DNA of 64,000 nt from Chinchilla lanigera (taxonomy: Eukaryota; Chordata; Mammalia; Rodentia; Chinchillidae). The position numbers and the translations under genes are program-made. Where the stretch lies: positions 2,463,450-2,527,449 of the forward strand of contig NW_004955460.1 in NCBI RefSeq assembly GCF_000276665.1, given 5' to 3'. Within the stretch, counting starts at the first letter, position 1. Each line of letters begins with the position of its first letter. The notes beneath the pieces are model-generated. The model ran no database searches, was not told the DNA's origin, and worked only from the letters and a program-made list of their open reading frames with translations. Shown one piece after another: positions 33,919 to 44,798 of this stretch.

Positions 33919-36900
33919 ATTTGCATATAGCTCACTCCCAAAATTCTGTTCAGCATAAATGAGCATTCCACAGGCATTTTGAGAATCTTAGTGCTTCTTA
34001 TAAACACAGAATCAAAGTTATTAATTTTTTTCAAAGACAAACAAAAACAGCACAATAGTGCAAATTTGAAACAAGAATAGTACAGATATAGTAACTTCAG
34101 ATTCTAATGACAGGCTGGCCCTCCTGGGAGCATGTGGGAAGCTCCTTTTCTGTTCTGTGTTGCCTATCACTAGACAGAAGAAAGCCTCCTCCCTGAGTCC
34201 CCAGCCCTCAGTAGGAACCATATCTATCCCAGTCTTAGCCAAAATGCAGATTCCACTGGTACAAGAAAGATTTGATTCCTGATATCACCAACTTTGAATC
34301 ACAAGGATGAGTTGAGGCACCAACAGAATGAATTCTACATTTTTGAGATTAAGTAATTTCCCCACATGTGATCACACTTGGGGCTAAGTTGTGCTGAGAA
34401 GATTATACCCATTATAAGAGAGGGGAAGGTTTATGATCTCTGGAAAATTACTGTTGAAGAAGCATTAATAGACTCTATAAGTGAGAGTGGGGTTTTGATC
34501 AGAAGAGAGGAGGAAAAGGTAACGAACAAGTATTAGGTGAGTGGTGGCTATACAGGAGATTGACTAACATGGTATGGAATTCAAATGAAAAGTATCTTTT
34601 CAAAACTGGGAGAGTCCAGGTGGCAAAAGGTACATAAAGCCAGATAGATCAATTTGGTCTTACTATGCCAAACAAGAGGAGATCATTATAGATTCTCGGA
34701 CAGAACACTGGCGTGAGGAATTTGCAAGCCAGCTCATCTAGTTACAACAAATCGATGGATTCCTTGAGTAACATTCTGTAGCCCGTCTAAGGCTAAAGTG
34801 CTTTTAGTTCTTGAACATGAGGATGTTTACGCACAGTCTACAATGTGCTTGATGTGTACAGCCAGCTACCTTGCAAAGTTGGATTATTTTCTTTTGTACA
34901 GGAGAGATTCATTTAAGAATTTATTGTTGATGTAAGAAATTTAAAGGCTTCAAGACAGTGGGATCAGAGAAGGCCTTTTCTGGTTTAGGGAAAATTCCTA
35001 ACCTCTATTCTTTTGATTCTAAATAATTAACAGTTGTTAAGAAGAAAGTTACCTACAATAAGGGATAGAGGCCTAGAATTGCACATGGCCTTTGCCTGAG
35101 TCATGTGGTCATGTGGCAGAGTAAATCCGTGTTTGGGAGTGGATTTTGTTTCCAGTCATGACCCTGTTCTCTGGAGGATAGAACTTGGTGAATTTCCAGG
35201 AGGGGAACCAGGACAGTGTTTTGCAAAGTATGCTGGGCTCACCTGAGGCTCAGGAGGAAAATGGCAGCCTCGTACCCACAGGAGCCACTGTTGTCATGAG
35301 AGCAAGCAGCTCTGTGGCAATGACAGCAAGAGGCATCGGACGCTGAACTCCAAACACACGGACTCAAAAGTGTCCGCTGCTGATGGCTATGAGCAAAAGC
35401 AGTAGAGGAGCTCCGTTTCAATGGGGAGCAAGTGGGAGCGACTTTCTGATTCACCTGAGTGCACAGAAGCAAAGTCCCCTGGGTTTGTTAAATACCAAGA
35501 ACATCATTTCCAAATAATTGGGTTTGAGAGGGAAGGAGAGAGAAGGGGAACCAATGAGGTGAATCACTGTCCACCTGGTCAATGGGCACTCTTATATCCA
35601 CTCCAGTCACTATAAAGAGGCCGCATTTTGTACTCTGCAGCATAATGTGAGGCAAGGCAGTTATTAGGTAGCAAATAAACACACACGGTATGCGCTATAA
35701 ACCCATCTCACTGTCTCGAGAGTTCTGGGAACCCCAAAAGGTAAACTCACCAGAAGAATAAATAAACAGAGGTGGTGATAATATCCACAGAGTTACCTGA
35801 ATACACTGTGCTGGGAAACAAATACAAAACAAGGTTTGCAGAGATATTGGAAAGTTCACAGAGTGGGGCATTGAGATTATTTATCAAACAATCCTAATTA
35901 CCACAAAGGTTTACCCTTATACCCTTGTCTGTAACACTAGAGTTTTCCCAGGAGTCACATCCTTTCATTTTTACTGACTTGTCATGAATTTGAACCTTTA
36001 AAAAAATTGTCCAGAAAAATTTGTACAATTAGTTATAAAATCTCCAAAGGCTACTTATTCATGTTTTGGATAACTCTTTTCTTCTTCTCCTTTTCAAATA
36101 TTCACTGCTTATAAATTGATCAAAGATTAAACAATAAAATGTAGAGACCAGAGATCTGAGGTATTTTGAGCAGCAGTTTTTTAAGACAAGGTGAAGAGAC
36201 TAAGAAGTTGTTAACAGCTAGGTTCACCATGATCAGCCCTCACCTCCAACACCCTCACTACCCACAGAGATCAGATGTGTGGTCTGGGAAACAGGGTCAG
36301 GATCCTGTATTCTAAATGAATGTCCCAGGACCGCACTTGGTAAAACACAGTGACAGCTTTGGTTAGAAAGCCTTCGTAGGAATCTAAAATGTTTTTGGAG
36401 ATAATAAAGTTTAGTGAGAAAACAGGATAAATGCTCAGCTGTGTATTTTCCTATAACTATATGTATATCTTTATTATCTCCAAAAACCAGGTAAGAAAAC
36501 TGCGGCATGAGAAATTAACTGACTATTCACATGACACGGAGAGAGCCTAGGAACCTGGAGACTAAAACTACAGCCTACTTTCTGTGGGGCTGCAAACCTC
36601 ATGCAAAACAAACTTTGCCCACAATAGGATGACAACCCATTGTAAATCATCTTGTTTTGGTTGGCTGCAGTGAAGCACTTCCAGTCAGGTTCCTACCACA
36701 TGTGATAATTCTTTCTCAATAAAAATAACAGCCTGTATCTACTGTCTTGATGTCTGTAACCTCTTGTTTCAAAGCATTATAAAGCGAGCCTTTGTTTTCT
36801 GAACTAAAGGTGAGCAGGTTTTCTTAATGACAAACAACAAGCTGTTTTAATTAATCACACTCTTATTCTAATTTCCACCTGGAGGTCTACGTCTCATTGT

Positions 36901-38351
36901 TTCCAAGACCTTGGTCCATAGTTCTGTAGTTCTGATGCTGATCTAGAGATAGATGATTAGCAGGAAGATGACAATGGAAGTAAAGCTTTAGAACTTCTGC
37001 TCATGTATCTAGTGCCTGCACACCTTAGTATTTTAGTAGTTGTAGTATTTTCTTTTACACTCTTTAGTTACTCAGGCAAGTTTTGGCTCCTGCTCCTTAA
37101 ATGACATTCGTCATATAACTGTATCTACAGAGGGCAGTTAATGGGCACTGAACGTTCTTGGCTATGAGACAATTAATGGTAGGTGGAGCCTTATATATTT
37201 AGGCCAAGACTATATTGGGAAACACTTTCACCACTTTTCATTAATATTAAAGCTGGGATTACTTCTGGAGGTACATAGACTCTGGCATGGTGGGTGGGCA
37301 TCTTTTCTGCAATAAATAATCCATAATTTCAATCTATATGTATATTATTTAATTCACAATAAACAAAGAGGGTTTAAAAAATTAGATCAAACTTCTGAAT
37401 CTTTTCCCTCTTCTTTAGTCAATAATCTATCTGGAAGATTTCCACTGCAAATTAAGCGATGCCATCTTTTAAGCTTAAGTTTTTTTTCTAATGGATGAGT
37501 CATTTTGTATAAGTTGCCTGACTTAAAGACATTTCGACATTTTTTTTTATTTTCGACATTTTATTTGTTAAGACTTCAGTTGAATGCTTTAAAACTAAAT
37601 TCACATAACCTGAAGTCAGATAATATTTTGCTTTGCCTTGTACTTTCAAAAATTCAGTAATATTTGATTAGTGCCTAAAAGAATTATTAGAATGAAGCAA
37701 AATTTTAATGGTGAAGCGATTGATACATGGTGTACTTCTTTGGAAATAATGTTGTTTTACAGAAAAGGAAAGGTATATTGGAGTGTAAAAACAACAAACT
37801 TGTATGTTGCTCTTATACCCAGAATAAATTATGTGCATGCACCAGAAAACGAAAGAGTGAGCACTTGGAATAAACCTAGATTCCCAATGGCGTCTTGGTG
37901 AAAATTAATCTCATTTCAATTTCTATGTGGATTACAGATTTGATGAACAAAATTACTCCAGTGGTATAGATCCTAACTTTCAGTATGACATTTAGGAAGC
38001 CCAGGATCCACCTGTCAATTAGATGCTGAGTTGTGGGCTGGTTTACAGTGGAGTACACTTGAGTCATGAACAGGGTGAATTGAGGAGTAATTTTTTAAAG
38101 AGCTGAGCTGCAGAGTTCTGAATTTGTCCTAAGTGTTTAAAACCTACCAGTAGGTATATTTTGTGTAAATAATTAGAACATATTTACTATAGTGAGAATA
38201 TATTACATTATAGTAGAAATATAATTCCACAATCTGCAGAAGATTTAAATTGATAGAGTTCAGCTAACATAAGCAATCACACTGCTTATAGTAGTAGAGT
38301 CATGAACTCTACCCATGTGATAGGGAACCACAGTTGCCAGAAAACTAAGCA
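33919..38351. other. long unassigned region
   Basis: About 4.4 kb in which I recognise almost nothing. A diverged reverse MIR is possible at 34,310-34,400 (GAGATTAAGTAATTTCCCCA, GATCACACTTGGGGCTAAG). Direct repeats of TTTCGACATTTT lie at about 37,531 and 37,552. ORFs at 35,239-35,472, 35,421-35,615, 36,233-36,508 and 37,671-37,901 lack recognisable domains. This is one of the least repeat-marked stretches of the window. Confidence 0.4.
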
Positions 38352-38681
38352 CAGTCATTCTCAGTATCTGTGGAGGAACTGGTTCCAGAGCTCCCACAGA
38401 TAGAAAAATCCTCAGATGCTCAAATCCCTTTAATAAAATGGCATAGTATTTGCATATAACCTATACACATCCTTTCATATACTTTATGTCATCTCTAGGT
38501 AAGATAATACCTCATAGAATGTAAATACTATATAAATACTTGTTGTAATTTAATCTTTAGGGAATAATGATAGAAAAAATTTTGTACATATTCAATACAA
38601 ACCTATTTTTTTCAAATACTTTTGATATATGGTTGGTGAATAGGTACAGAACCACTACCTTCCAAGATATGAAGCTGACTG
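38352..38681 (-). mobile_element. MER2-like Tigger DNA transposon remnant
   Basis: The plus strand begins CAGTCATTCTCAGTATCTGT and continues AACTGGTTCCAGAGCTCCCA, TATTTGCATATAACCTATAC, TCATCTCTAGGTAAGATAAT and TTAGGGAATAATGATAGAAA, ending TGAAGCTGACTGTA. This is the complement of the MER2 consensus with both terminal CAGTC/GACTG ends present. MER2 is a non-autonomous TcMar-Tigger element that inserts at TA. It has no coding capacity. Confidence 0.9.
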
Positions 38682-39707
38682 TATAATTTTATCTAGATAC
38701 TATATGCTTATCTATAAATACATACTGAGTGATATATTCTGGTAAAATTGAATAAATAAATGTTAAAATAAAAAGAACTCTTTCTTACCTTGACCCCTGT
38801 CCTCACCACACTCCCACATGTTTATCATATTTTCAATATGTTTCAATATTTTCAATAGGGGAAACAACCCAGAGTATTAAGCATTCTTAAATTATGGTAT
38901 ATGGAGAATCTTCTTGCTTTGTACTTCATTTTCTTTCCTGCTTATTTCAAGTATAACACAGGTTTGGAAGTCATTCCAGTCTTTAAGGAATGATTGTTAG
39001 ACCCATAAGCATTGAGATCAGATCCCATAGATGACAACCACCCAAGAAACTCTGACGTGCGTTCCCTGAGAAATGTTCTGTATAAGTTACTGTATATGAA
39101 AGGTATTTAACAGTTCACAAGAAAATAAACATCCTATAATAGTCAAAACCATAGACAAAAACAGAAGATTAAATCCAGAGTAGAGAGCTATGAGCAGGGG
39201 ATGGGAACAAAGTATGTTAGGGATGAGCAAGAGTGAACTGAAGGTGTTTTCCTTTATCAGTCTTGGTCCCAATACAGATATTTCTGCTGACCTCCAGGTG
39301 GAAAAGCAAAACCTGAACATTCTTCCCTAAGCGGAGACCTCCTAATGGAGCTTACGCTGTTCCAGGTTGATAACTTTGCCTGTCTCTTGGCAGAAGCAAA
39401 CACAAATCATATCAGGAGGAAAGCATTCATAATTTACATCTCAAGATTCCCACAGATTAAGTTATATTCAAAATACACAGTGAAATCAGACACCATGATT
39501 GAGATCAGCAAAAACCACAAACCATGCATCTGAATTTCCCCAAGCTTTCTGAATTATCATGGGCAAAATACAAAATTGTGATTGCATAGCATACTAAATT
39601 TGTAAAATAAAGTATCATATTGTGACATGAAATATTATAAAATTATTATGACTTGTTTAATGATCTGAAGTTTTGAATTTAACAAATAAGCAAGGAAAGA
39701 ATGGATT
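38682..39707. other. unassigned AT-rich sequence
   Basis: About 1 kb with TTTTCAATA word repeats near 38,833-38,858 and no recognised gene or repeat. Confidence 0.4.
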
Positions 39708-39966
39708 AGAACTCCTGCTCCTTTTCCTCCCTCTCTATTGAATCCTGGCCCTGTGTGAGAAGCCTTGCTTTACCGTGTGCTCCTGCTGTGATAGGCTACC
39801 TACTGCGGGCCTGAAAGCAATGGGACCAGCTGACCACAGACTGATGCCTCTAAAACTGTAAGCCAAAATAAAACACCTTTCTCTTTACAAGTTGGTCTTA
39901 TGACTTTTATCTAGATGTCCCTGGTAGAGCCCAGACAGGGCCACTGCCAGTTCGAATAAGCCTGCC
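39708..39966 (+). mobile_element. MaLR LTR 3' half
   Basis: A pyrimidine-rich section, then GATGCCTCTAAAACTGTAAG, CCAAAATAAAACACCTTTCT and TACAAGTTGGTCTTATGACT match the poly(A)-signal end of ORR1/MT-type LTRs. It lies immediately upstream of the ERV LTR. Confidence 0.65.
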
Positions 39967-40245
39967 TGTCATGTTAGAGAAATGCAGATTTCATTTCACT
40001 TAGGTCACAAGTGGTCCCCCGAGGATGTGTCAACAGATCTCAGAGGACACATCTGGGAACAACAGCCTGTTATTTCTCCAACCTATCCCTTTAAAAGTCC
40101 ACCAAAGATGCTATTAAAAAAGCTTCATTTTGTAAGAGATGCCTCTTCTGTTTTGCTCGCACAAGGAGGTCCCTCTCAGGGTTAGCAATAAGCCTGCCTG
40201 GACTGTTGAATTTGCAATCCCCTTCTTTCCCACTCAACTGCCACT
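39967..40245 (+). repeat. ERV 5' LTR
   Basis: It starts TGTCATGTTAGAGAAATGCA and aligns with the 3' LTR through TTCATTTCACTTAGGTCACA, TGTAAGAGATGCCTCTTCTG and CCTGCCTGGACTGTTGA. It holds two 22-bp direct repeat units at 40,021-40,042 and 40,043-40,064, each beginning GAGGA. An AATAAG near 40,187 may stand where the polyadenylation signal was. The right edge is placed by alignment only. Confidence 0.85.
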
Positions 40246-40800
40246 AAAACCTAGAAGCAGAGAAAGCAGGGACTGAGAGGAGGGACTCTTTTGCAGCCTA
40301 GGAAGCAATGGGCAGTGGCAGCTCATCCTGGCTTGCTCCTAGATCCTGAGAACCTTCTCTTTCTTGCCCTGTTTCCCCTCCTTCTCAAAGACTTGATTGC
40401 ATGGGCCTGACTGTCTTCTGTGGCAGGGTTGTGAGGCTCTGGCCAAGGCTACCCTTTGACGGTCTCCAAAATCCCTGGAGGCAACTTTCCAACCTCCACT
40501 GCCCAGTTGGATAACCAACTCTCCCTTCTCTTCCCCCAAACCCTCCGTTTTTGTAAACTCCACTCTGGGGACCATTTTGCTAGACTTTAAAACAGGCATC
40601 CACCACAGGCTGCTAATCCACTGCCACTTCTGTGAGGGTAAGAGTCTGGCCCCACTTTCTCTTGCCATCTCTTTTTCCTTTCTAAACCTTTTTTCTTCCT
40701 CCCCATTCTCTATTTGAGAATACCACAAAAGCAGGACCTCCTGTACTCTGTCTAGGAAGGATGCATTAAGGTTACTTGCACAGCCAGCTACCACTATTTC
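40246..40800 (+). pseudogene. ERV leader / possible gag remnant
   Basis: This is C/T-rich sequence between the 5' LTR and the first recognisable pol motif. An ATG at 40,309 starts a short Gly/Ser-rich reading frame that soon hits a stop. I cannot identify matrix or capsid motifs, so calling it gag rests on position only. The 151-codon minus-strand ORF at 40,339-40,794 is an antisense shadow. Confidence 0.4.
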
Positions 40801-41565
40801 CAGCCTGTTGCATGCTTATCCAAACAGCTGGACCATGCAATAAAAGGTTGACATCTGTGTTTACAGGTTTTAGCATCAGCCACACTCCTGATCTCCAAGG
40901 CCAAGAGATTATTCCTCACCAGCCCCTACAGGTGCACTCTTCACAGAGTCCCTCCAACCTTCTCAGCTATTATGCTTTAACCCTTCTTTCTCTGGCCTGA
41001 GTTCAAATCTTACCCTCTCCGCTCTTACAATTCTTGGTTACCTTTTGCTGCTCCTCTGCCCTAAACTCTGCCAACCTCCTCCCAATACCTGACTCCCCAG
41101 TCTCAGTCCCCCAACATGAGTTCACTGAGCTCCTTGATTTTACTCTCACCAAATTTCATCATTTAAACTCTGAACATATTCCAGGGTCCTCTGACTGGTT
41201 TATTGATGGAAGCCCTTCAAAAATCACCCCTTCCCAGGTATTACTGAAGGCTATCATGATAGCCAATCTTCCTACTATCCCCAAGGAGTAATCAAGGTGG
41301 CAGCCCTCCCCACAGGGACAATTTCACAGCAGGCAGAACTCATCCCACTCACTAGGGCTCTCACTCTTATAAAAGATGGAACCACCAACATTTACACAGA
41401 CTGCAAATATGCATGTAATGTCCTACAATGCATATCCTCAAATATGGAATGCAAGGGGATTCCTAAGTGCAAAATATATCCTTACATAAAATGGTCACTA
41501 ATTCAAGACATTCTAGTGGCAGCTCTTCTACCCCATAGAGCCACTGTCAATCACTGCTAGGGGGA
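40801..41565 (+). pseudogene. ERV pol remnant: connection and RNase H
   Basis: A 'PVACLSKQLD' motif (40,804-40,833) matches the connection segment of gammaretroviral pol. RNase H follows. WFIDGS around 41,196-41,213 carries the first acidic residue (Asp codon 41,205-41,207). The next acidic residue is the Glu codon 41,336-41,338 in an AELIPLTRAL motif, and IYTDCKYA carries the third (Asp codon 41,399-41,401). All three metal-binding acids are therefore still readable, but a stop and frame change separate the first from the others, and earlier stops break the connection. The end, 'ATVNHC', matches the usual RNase H/integrase boundary. Not functional. Confidence 0.85.
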
Positions 41566-42450
41566 TCAAAGACTAAACTCATGAGATAAACATTTCATAT
41601 CATATGTGGAGATAATGAACCTAATAGAGTAGCAAAGTAGGCAGCTACCAACCCTCTCTCCATTCCCCACTTCCCGTTCCATTCTATACCTTCCTATCCA
41701 TCCCAAGAAATAATTCTGCTCAAAGAACAAGGGGCATGACGAGAGGAACAGTGGTGGCTTCTCCATGAAGAATGGAATCCTTCCTGAAAGTTTGCAAACT
41801 TCTTTCATCTTTCCATGGCTAGTTCTATGCCAGATAATTTCCTCTACTTTAACTCCTCCAGACTCACATATGTGTCACTCTTAGTTTCAGGACCTCCCTG
41901 AAAAAGATCATTGCCCAATGGTCCATTTGCCAAACCACCAATCCCAGAGCAACCTCAGACCTCCTTCATTCCCCACTGTCAATTTTGGGGCTCCCTCCCC
42001 AGCAGTGAGTAGCAAACAGACTTTCCTTATATTCTTCCAGTAAAAACAACAATAAAAAAACCCCAAAACCTCCTTGTCCTAGTTCACACCTTCTCAGGAT
42101 GGATAGAGGCCTTTCCTACATCAAGCAAGGGATCCTCCACAGCAGCACATATCCTACTCACTGAAATCATCCCCTGCTTCAGACTCCCAACTTCCAACCA
42201 AACCATTAATGAACCTGAATTTACCTCACAAATCACACTATGGGTAGCCTCCTCCCTAAATATATTCCACATCCCATATCAACCCCATTCCTCAGATAAC
42301 GTCATAAAGGCTAGTCCTTATACAGAGCCCAACCAAGTTTTACCTACAGGTCCACTTAGACTGGACTGAACTCCTACCTTTACCACTTTGCAAACTCAGG
42401 TCTTTTATCTGCAAACCTTTTATGCTCAGTCCCTTAGAGATTCTTGGATC
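41566..42450 (+). pseudogene. ERV pol remnant: integrase
   Basis: The clearest piece is at about 42,070-42,330, where TFSGWIEAFPT followed by a 'EIIPCFRLP' stretch matches the gammaretroviral integrase core. The catalytic triad is broken. In the motif corresponding to TDNGP the Asp is replaced by Ile, and in the later motif after SS the Glu is also not retained. The N-terminal zinc-binding part is not clearly readable and is crossed by stops between 41,566 and 41,900. A minus-strand ORF at 42,084-42,272 is a shadow. Confidence 0.8.
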
Positions 42451-43300
42451 ATAGATAAACACTTCTGCAGGGCTACACTTCATTAAGACTGACACTTCCA
42501 GGGGCACATCTCTAGATGAAGGACCTGACATCAGACTCCCAGGGACAGTAAATATATCAGACAGGTCTGAAACTCTCACTGACTGTTGCAGCCGGCCATA
42601 GCTGGTTCCTTCCCAAATGGACTTCATCTAACTCAGTCCTCTTCTCTGTGAATTTCTCCAACTAAACAAGATCACTTTACTACAGTTAGCTCTTTAGACC
42701 CCTCCCTCTGCAAAACTACTATCATCTCCGTTCACCTTCTGATCACAACTTTAACATCTGAGATCTTTTTTATGGGTATCTGGGTATACTTCCCTCCAAG
42801 GCAGGAATGTTACCAAGACAGGGGAAAGAACCCCGGGAAGAACATTCCCCTATCCCATAGAAGTGCCCCCAAATGCAAAGCCTCAATACACCTGAGGGCA
42901 GTCCTTCTAAATAAAAAATTCAATAAATAAAAAATGGCTATTCTAAGCCAAGAGGGTCCTGCGATATTATAATTAGCTTTACACCTTTCTCCTTTGACAA
43001 CGGCTACTTTTAGCTGTTCCTTCTTTATATGGCACAAATTCAAGGCAGTCTGACATTTCCTTTCTAACCAACTCCAGGCCTCTCCCTGTCCCTTGATCTC
43101 ATGAGATGGCTTTCCTTAAAGACAGGCATCTTCTGGGTGTGCAGAGACAAAGCATACATTTACCTGCCCACCAACTGGACCAGAACCTGTACATTAGGCC
43201 TTCTCCCTCCCACCCTTTCCTCAGCAACATCTGATCTACCCATCCCTATATCCCATATCATCCATGCCAGGGTGTAATGCACCATACAGCTAGTCCTCTT
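42451..43300 (+). pseudogene. ERV env surface-subunit remnant
   Basis: The position between integrase and the transmembrane subunit, and short motifs such as 'YLPTNWTRTCTLG' near 43,160-43,200, fit the SU C-terminal region of HERV-H/F-like envelopes. Stops and frame changes prevent a continuous reading, and the receptor-binding part is not recognisable. No cleavage site is visible. Confidence 0.7.
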
Positions 43301-43670
43301 AATGGCCACCATGGGAATAATCATAGAAAATGAAATGGGGATTAAGGCCCCAGGAGTTTGCCACGCTGGCCGAATAAAACTTGCTTAGGGACTCAAGTCT
43401 CTGACCAACTGGGACACTTGCAAGATAAAGCAGACTCTCTGGCTTCAGCTTTCCTCCAAAACCAAAGAGACCTTGATCTCCCCACAGCTTCTTCACATGG
43501 CTGCATATGTGCTCCCGTCCAAGAACAATGCTGCTTTTATGCCAACAAATCCAGTCTCATCAGAGACAGGACAAAACATCTTTACGAATGGGCTTCCAAA
43601 CACCTTGAATCTCTTCCAATGATCTGTTTCCTCTTTCTCTCCATTGGATCCTACCTTTATTAGTTCCCTT
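43301..43670 (+). pseudogene. ERV env transmembrane-subunit remnant
   Basis: An open stretch at 43,358-43,663 (101 codons, starting at an internal ATG with no initiation context) contains the heptad-like 'LQDKADSLASAFLQNQ' segment and the immunosuppressive-domain position ('QNQRDLDL'). It also has a CX6CC motif with Cys codons at 43,508, 43,529 and 43,532. A short hydrophobic stretch near 43,610-43,660 stands where the membrane anchor would be, then a stop. The fusion-peptide region upstream is in another frame. It is degraded, but this is the least disrupted part of the ERV. Confidence 0.82.
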
Positions 43671-43951
43671 AATTCCTATTATTTTTTCCTTCTTTTTATT
43701 CCATGTATAATTAATCTAGACCAAAGACATTTTCACGAATGAATAGTGGCCATCTCTTAGGAAACTATGCAAGAATACCTTCAAATGGTCTTTTCTCTTA
43801 AAAAACAAAACAACAACAACAAAAAAACTTCATTGTCACCCTCAGCAGGAAGTAGCCAAGAAAAGAATGACAACCCGTTTCCTAAATCCTTTACAGTCAG
43901 GAAAGGTAGAATCCATACAGGGATATCATCATCATCGAGAAGGAGCCCTCT
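43671..43951 (+). other. ERV env-to-LTR spacer
   Basis: AT-rich and then mixed sequence between the env stop and the 3' LTR, with an AACAACAACAAC run at 43,810-43,821. The purine-rich GAGAAGGAGCC at 43,936-43,946 just before the LTR is a plausible polypurine-tract relic. Confidence 0.5.
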
Positions 43952-44250
43952 TGCCATCTTAGAGAAATGTAGATTTCATCTTACTTAGGTCACAAGCATT
44001 CCCCAGAGGACATGTCAACAAGTCATGGAGGATATGTCAGTAGGCTACAGAGGACACATCAGCAAGCCACAAGCCTACCATTTCTCTGCCCCATCCTCTC
44101 AAAAGCTCACCAAAAATGGTATAAAGCCTCTTAACCTGTAAGAGACACCTTCTCTGTTCTGCTGACAGAGAGGTACCTCGCAGGTTTAGTAATATACCTG
44201 CTTGGACTGTTGAGTTCACATCCTCCTTTTCCCAATCAGTCCTCCCTGCC
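43952..44250 (+). repeat. ERV 3' LTR with three 22-bp units
   Basis: It starts TGCCATCTTAGAGAAATGTA and aligns to the 5' LTR throughout. It has three tandem 22-bp units (44,006-44,027, 44,028-44,049, 44,050-44,071), each starting GAGGA, against two in the 5' LTR. The two LTRs differ at many positions, so the insertion is old. The right edge is uncertain by about 10 bases because the 3' ends align poorly. Confidence 0.85.
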
Positions 44251-44257
44251 AAAGACC

Positions 44258-44798
44258 ATGTGCTCATAAGTGGGGTTTTTGGGAAGTGGCTGGATCATGG
44301 GCATATGATACTGGATATAGGTGTGTGATACTGGATTATTAAACTGATTGGTTTAATACAGTTCTGGGTGGAGATAGGTATTTTTTATGCCTTATATCTA
44401 GTTTTCCCCCAAATCTCATGCACTCGTAGGTGAGGCTTTTGGGAGGTGACTGATTACAGGTGTGTGATACAGGATTATTCCCCTGATTGGTTTAGTATAA
44501 TTCTGGATGTGGATGACAGATTTACTGAAGAGAAAAAACCCACCGTAGGAGTGGCCAGCCAACCAGTAGGCTTGTAGCCTGAATGAAATAAAAAGGGAAA
44601 GGAAGGTTTTCTGCTTCCTGCCTATCATTCCAGACTGTTTCTCCATTGCCATGCCCTTCTTTCATGCCACCATGCCCTGCACTCTGCTGACTATGGATTG
44701 AAAACTCTACAACTATGAACTAAAATAAATTTTTCCTCCTTTACCTTGTAGGTGTCAAGTATTTTGGCCCAGCAATGATAACATAACTAACATAGTCG
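44258..44798 (+). mobile_element. ORR1-like MaLR LTR with duplicated 5' part
   Basis: The 5' part is present twice (44,258-44,379 and 44,418-44,520), each copy running from ATGNNCTCNTA through TTTTGGGA and TGATTGGTTTA. Then follow a pyrimidine section, CTGACTATGGATTGAAAACT, AACTAAAATAAATTTTTCC and TGTCAAGTATTTTGGCCCAG, which is the ORR1-type 3' end. It abuts the ERV 3' LTR. Confidence 0.75.

Larger units (their letters stand above)
39967..44250 (+). mobile_element. class I endogenous retrovirus, decayed and internally deleted
   Basis: Two related LTRs (39,967-40,245 and 43,952-44,250) bracket about 3.7 kb of internal sequence. That sequence carries, in retroviral order, end of RT/connection, RNase H, integrase and env remnants of the gammaretrovirus-like (ERV1) type. 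An intact provirus is about 8-9 kb, so the gag-protease-RT part is largely missing. Stops and frameshifts break every domain. Orientation is plus. No primer-binding site could be identified with confidence after the 5' LTR. Confidence 0.88.

Noticed and set aside
40339..40794. 151-codon minus-strand ORF
   Set aside because: It is antisense to the ERV leader/pol region, with no domain, promoter or splice context.
43358..43663. Functional co-opted envelope gene
   Set aside because: Only part of TM is open. SU and fusion peptide are broken and no start or splice acceptor is apparent, so it is treated as a remnant.
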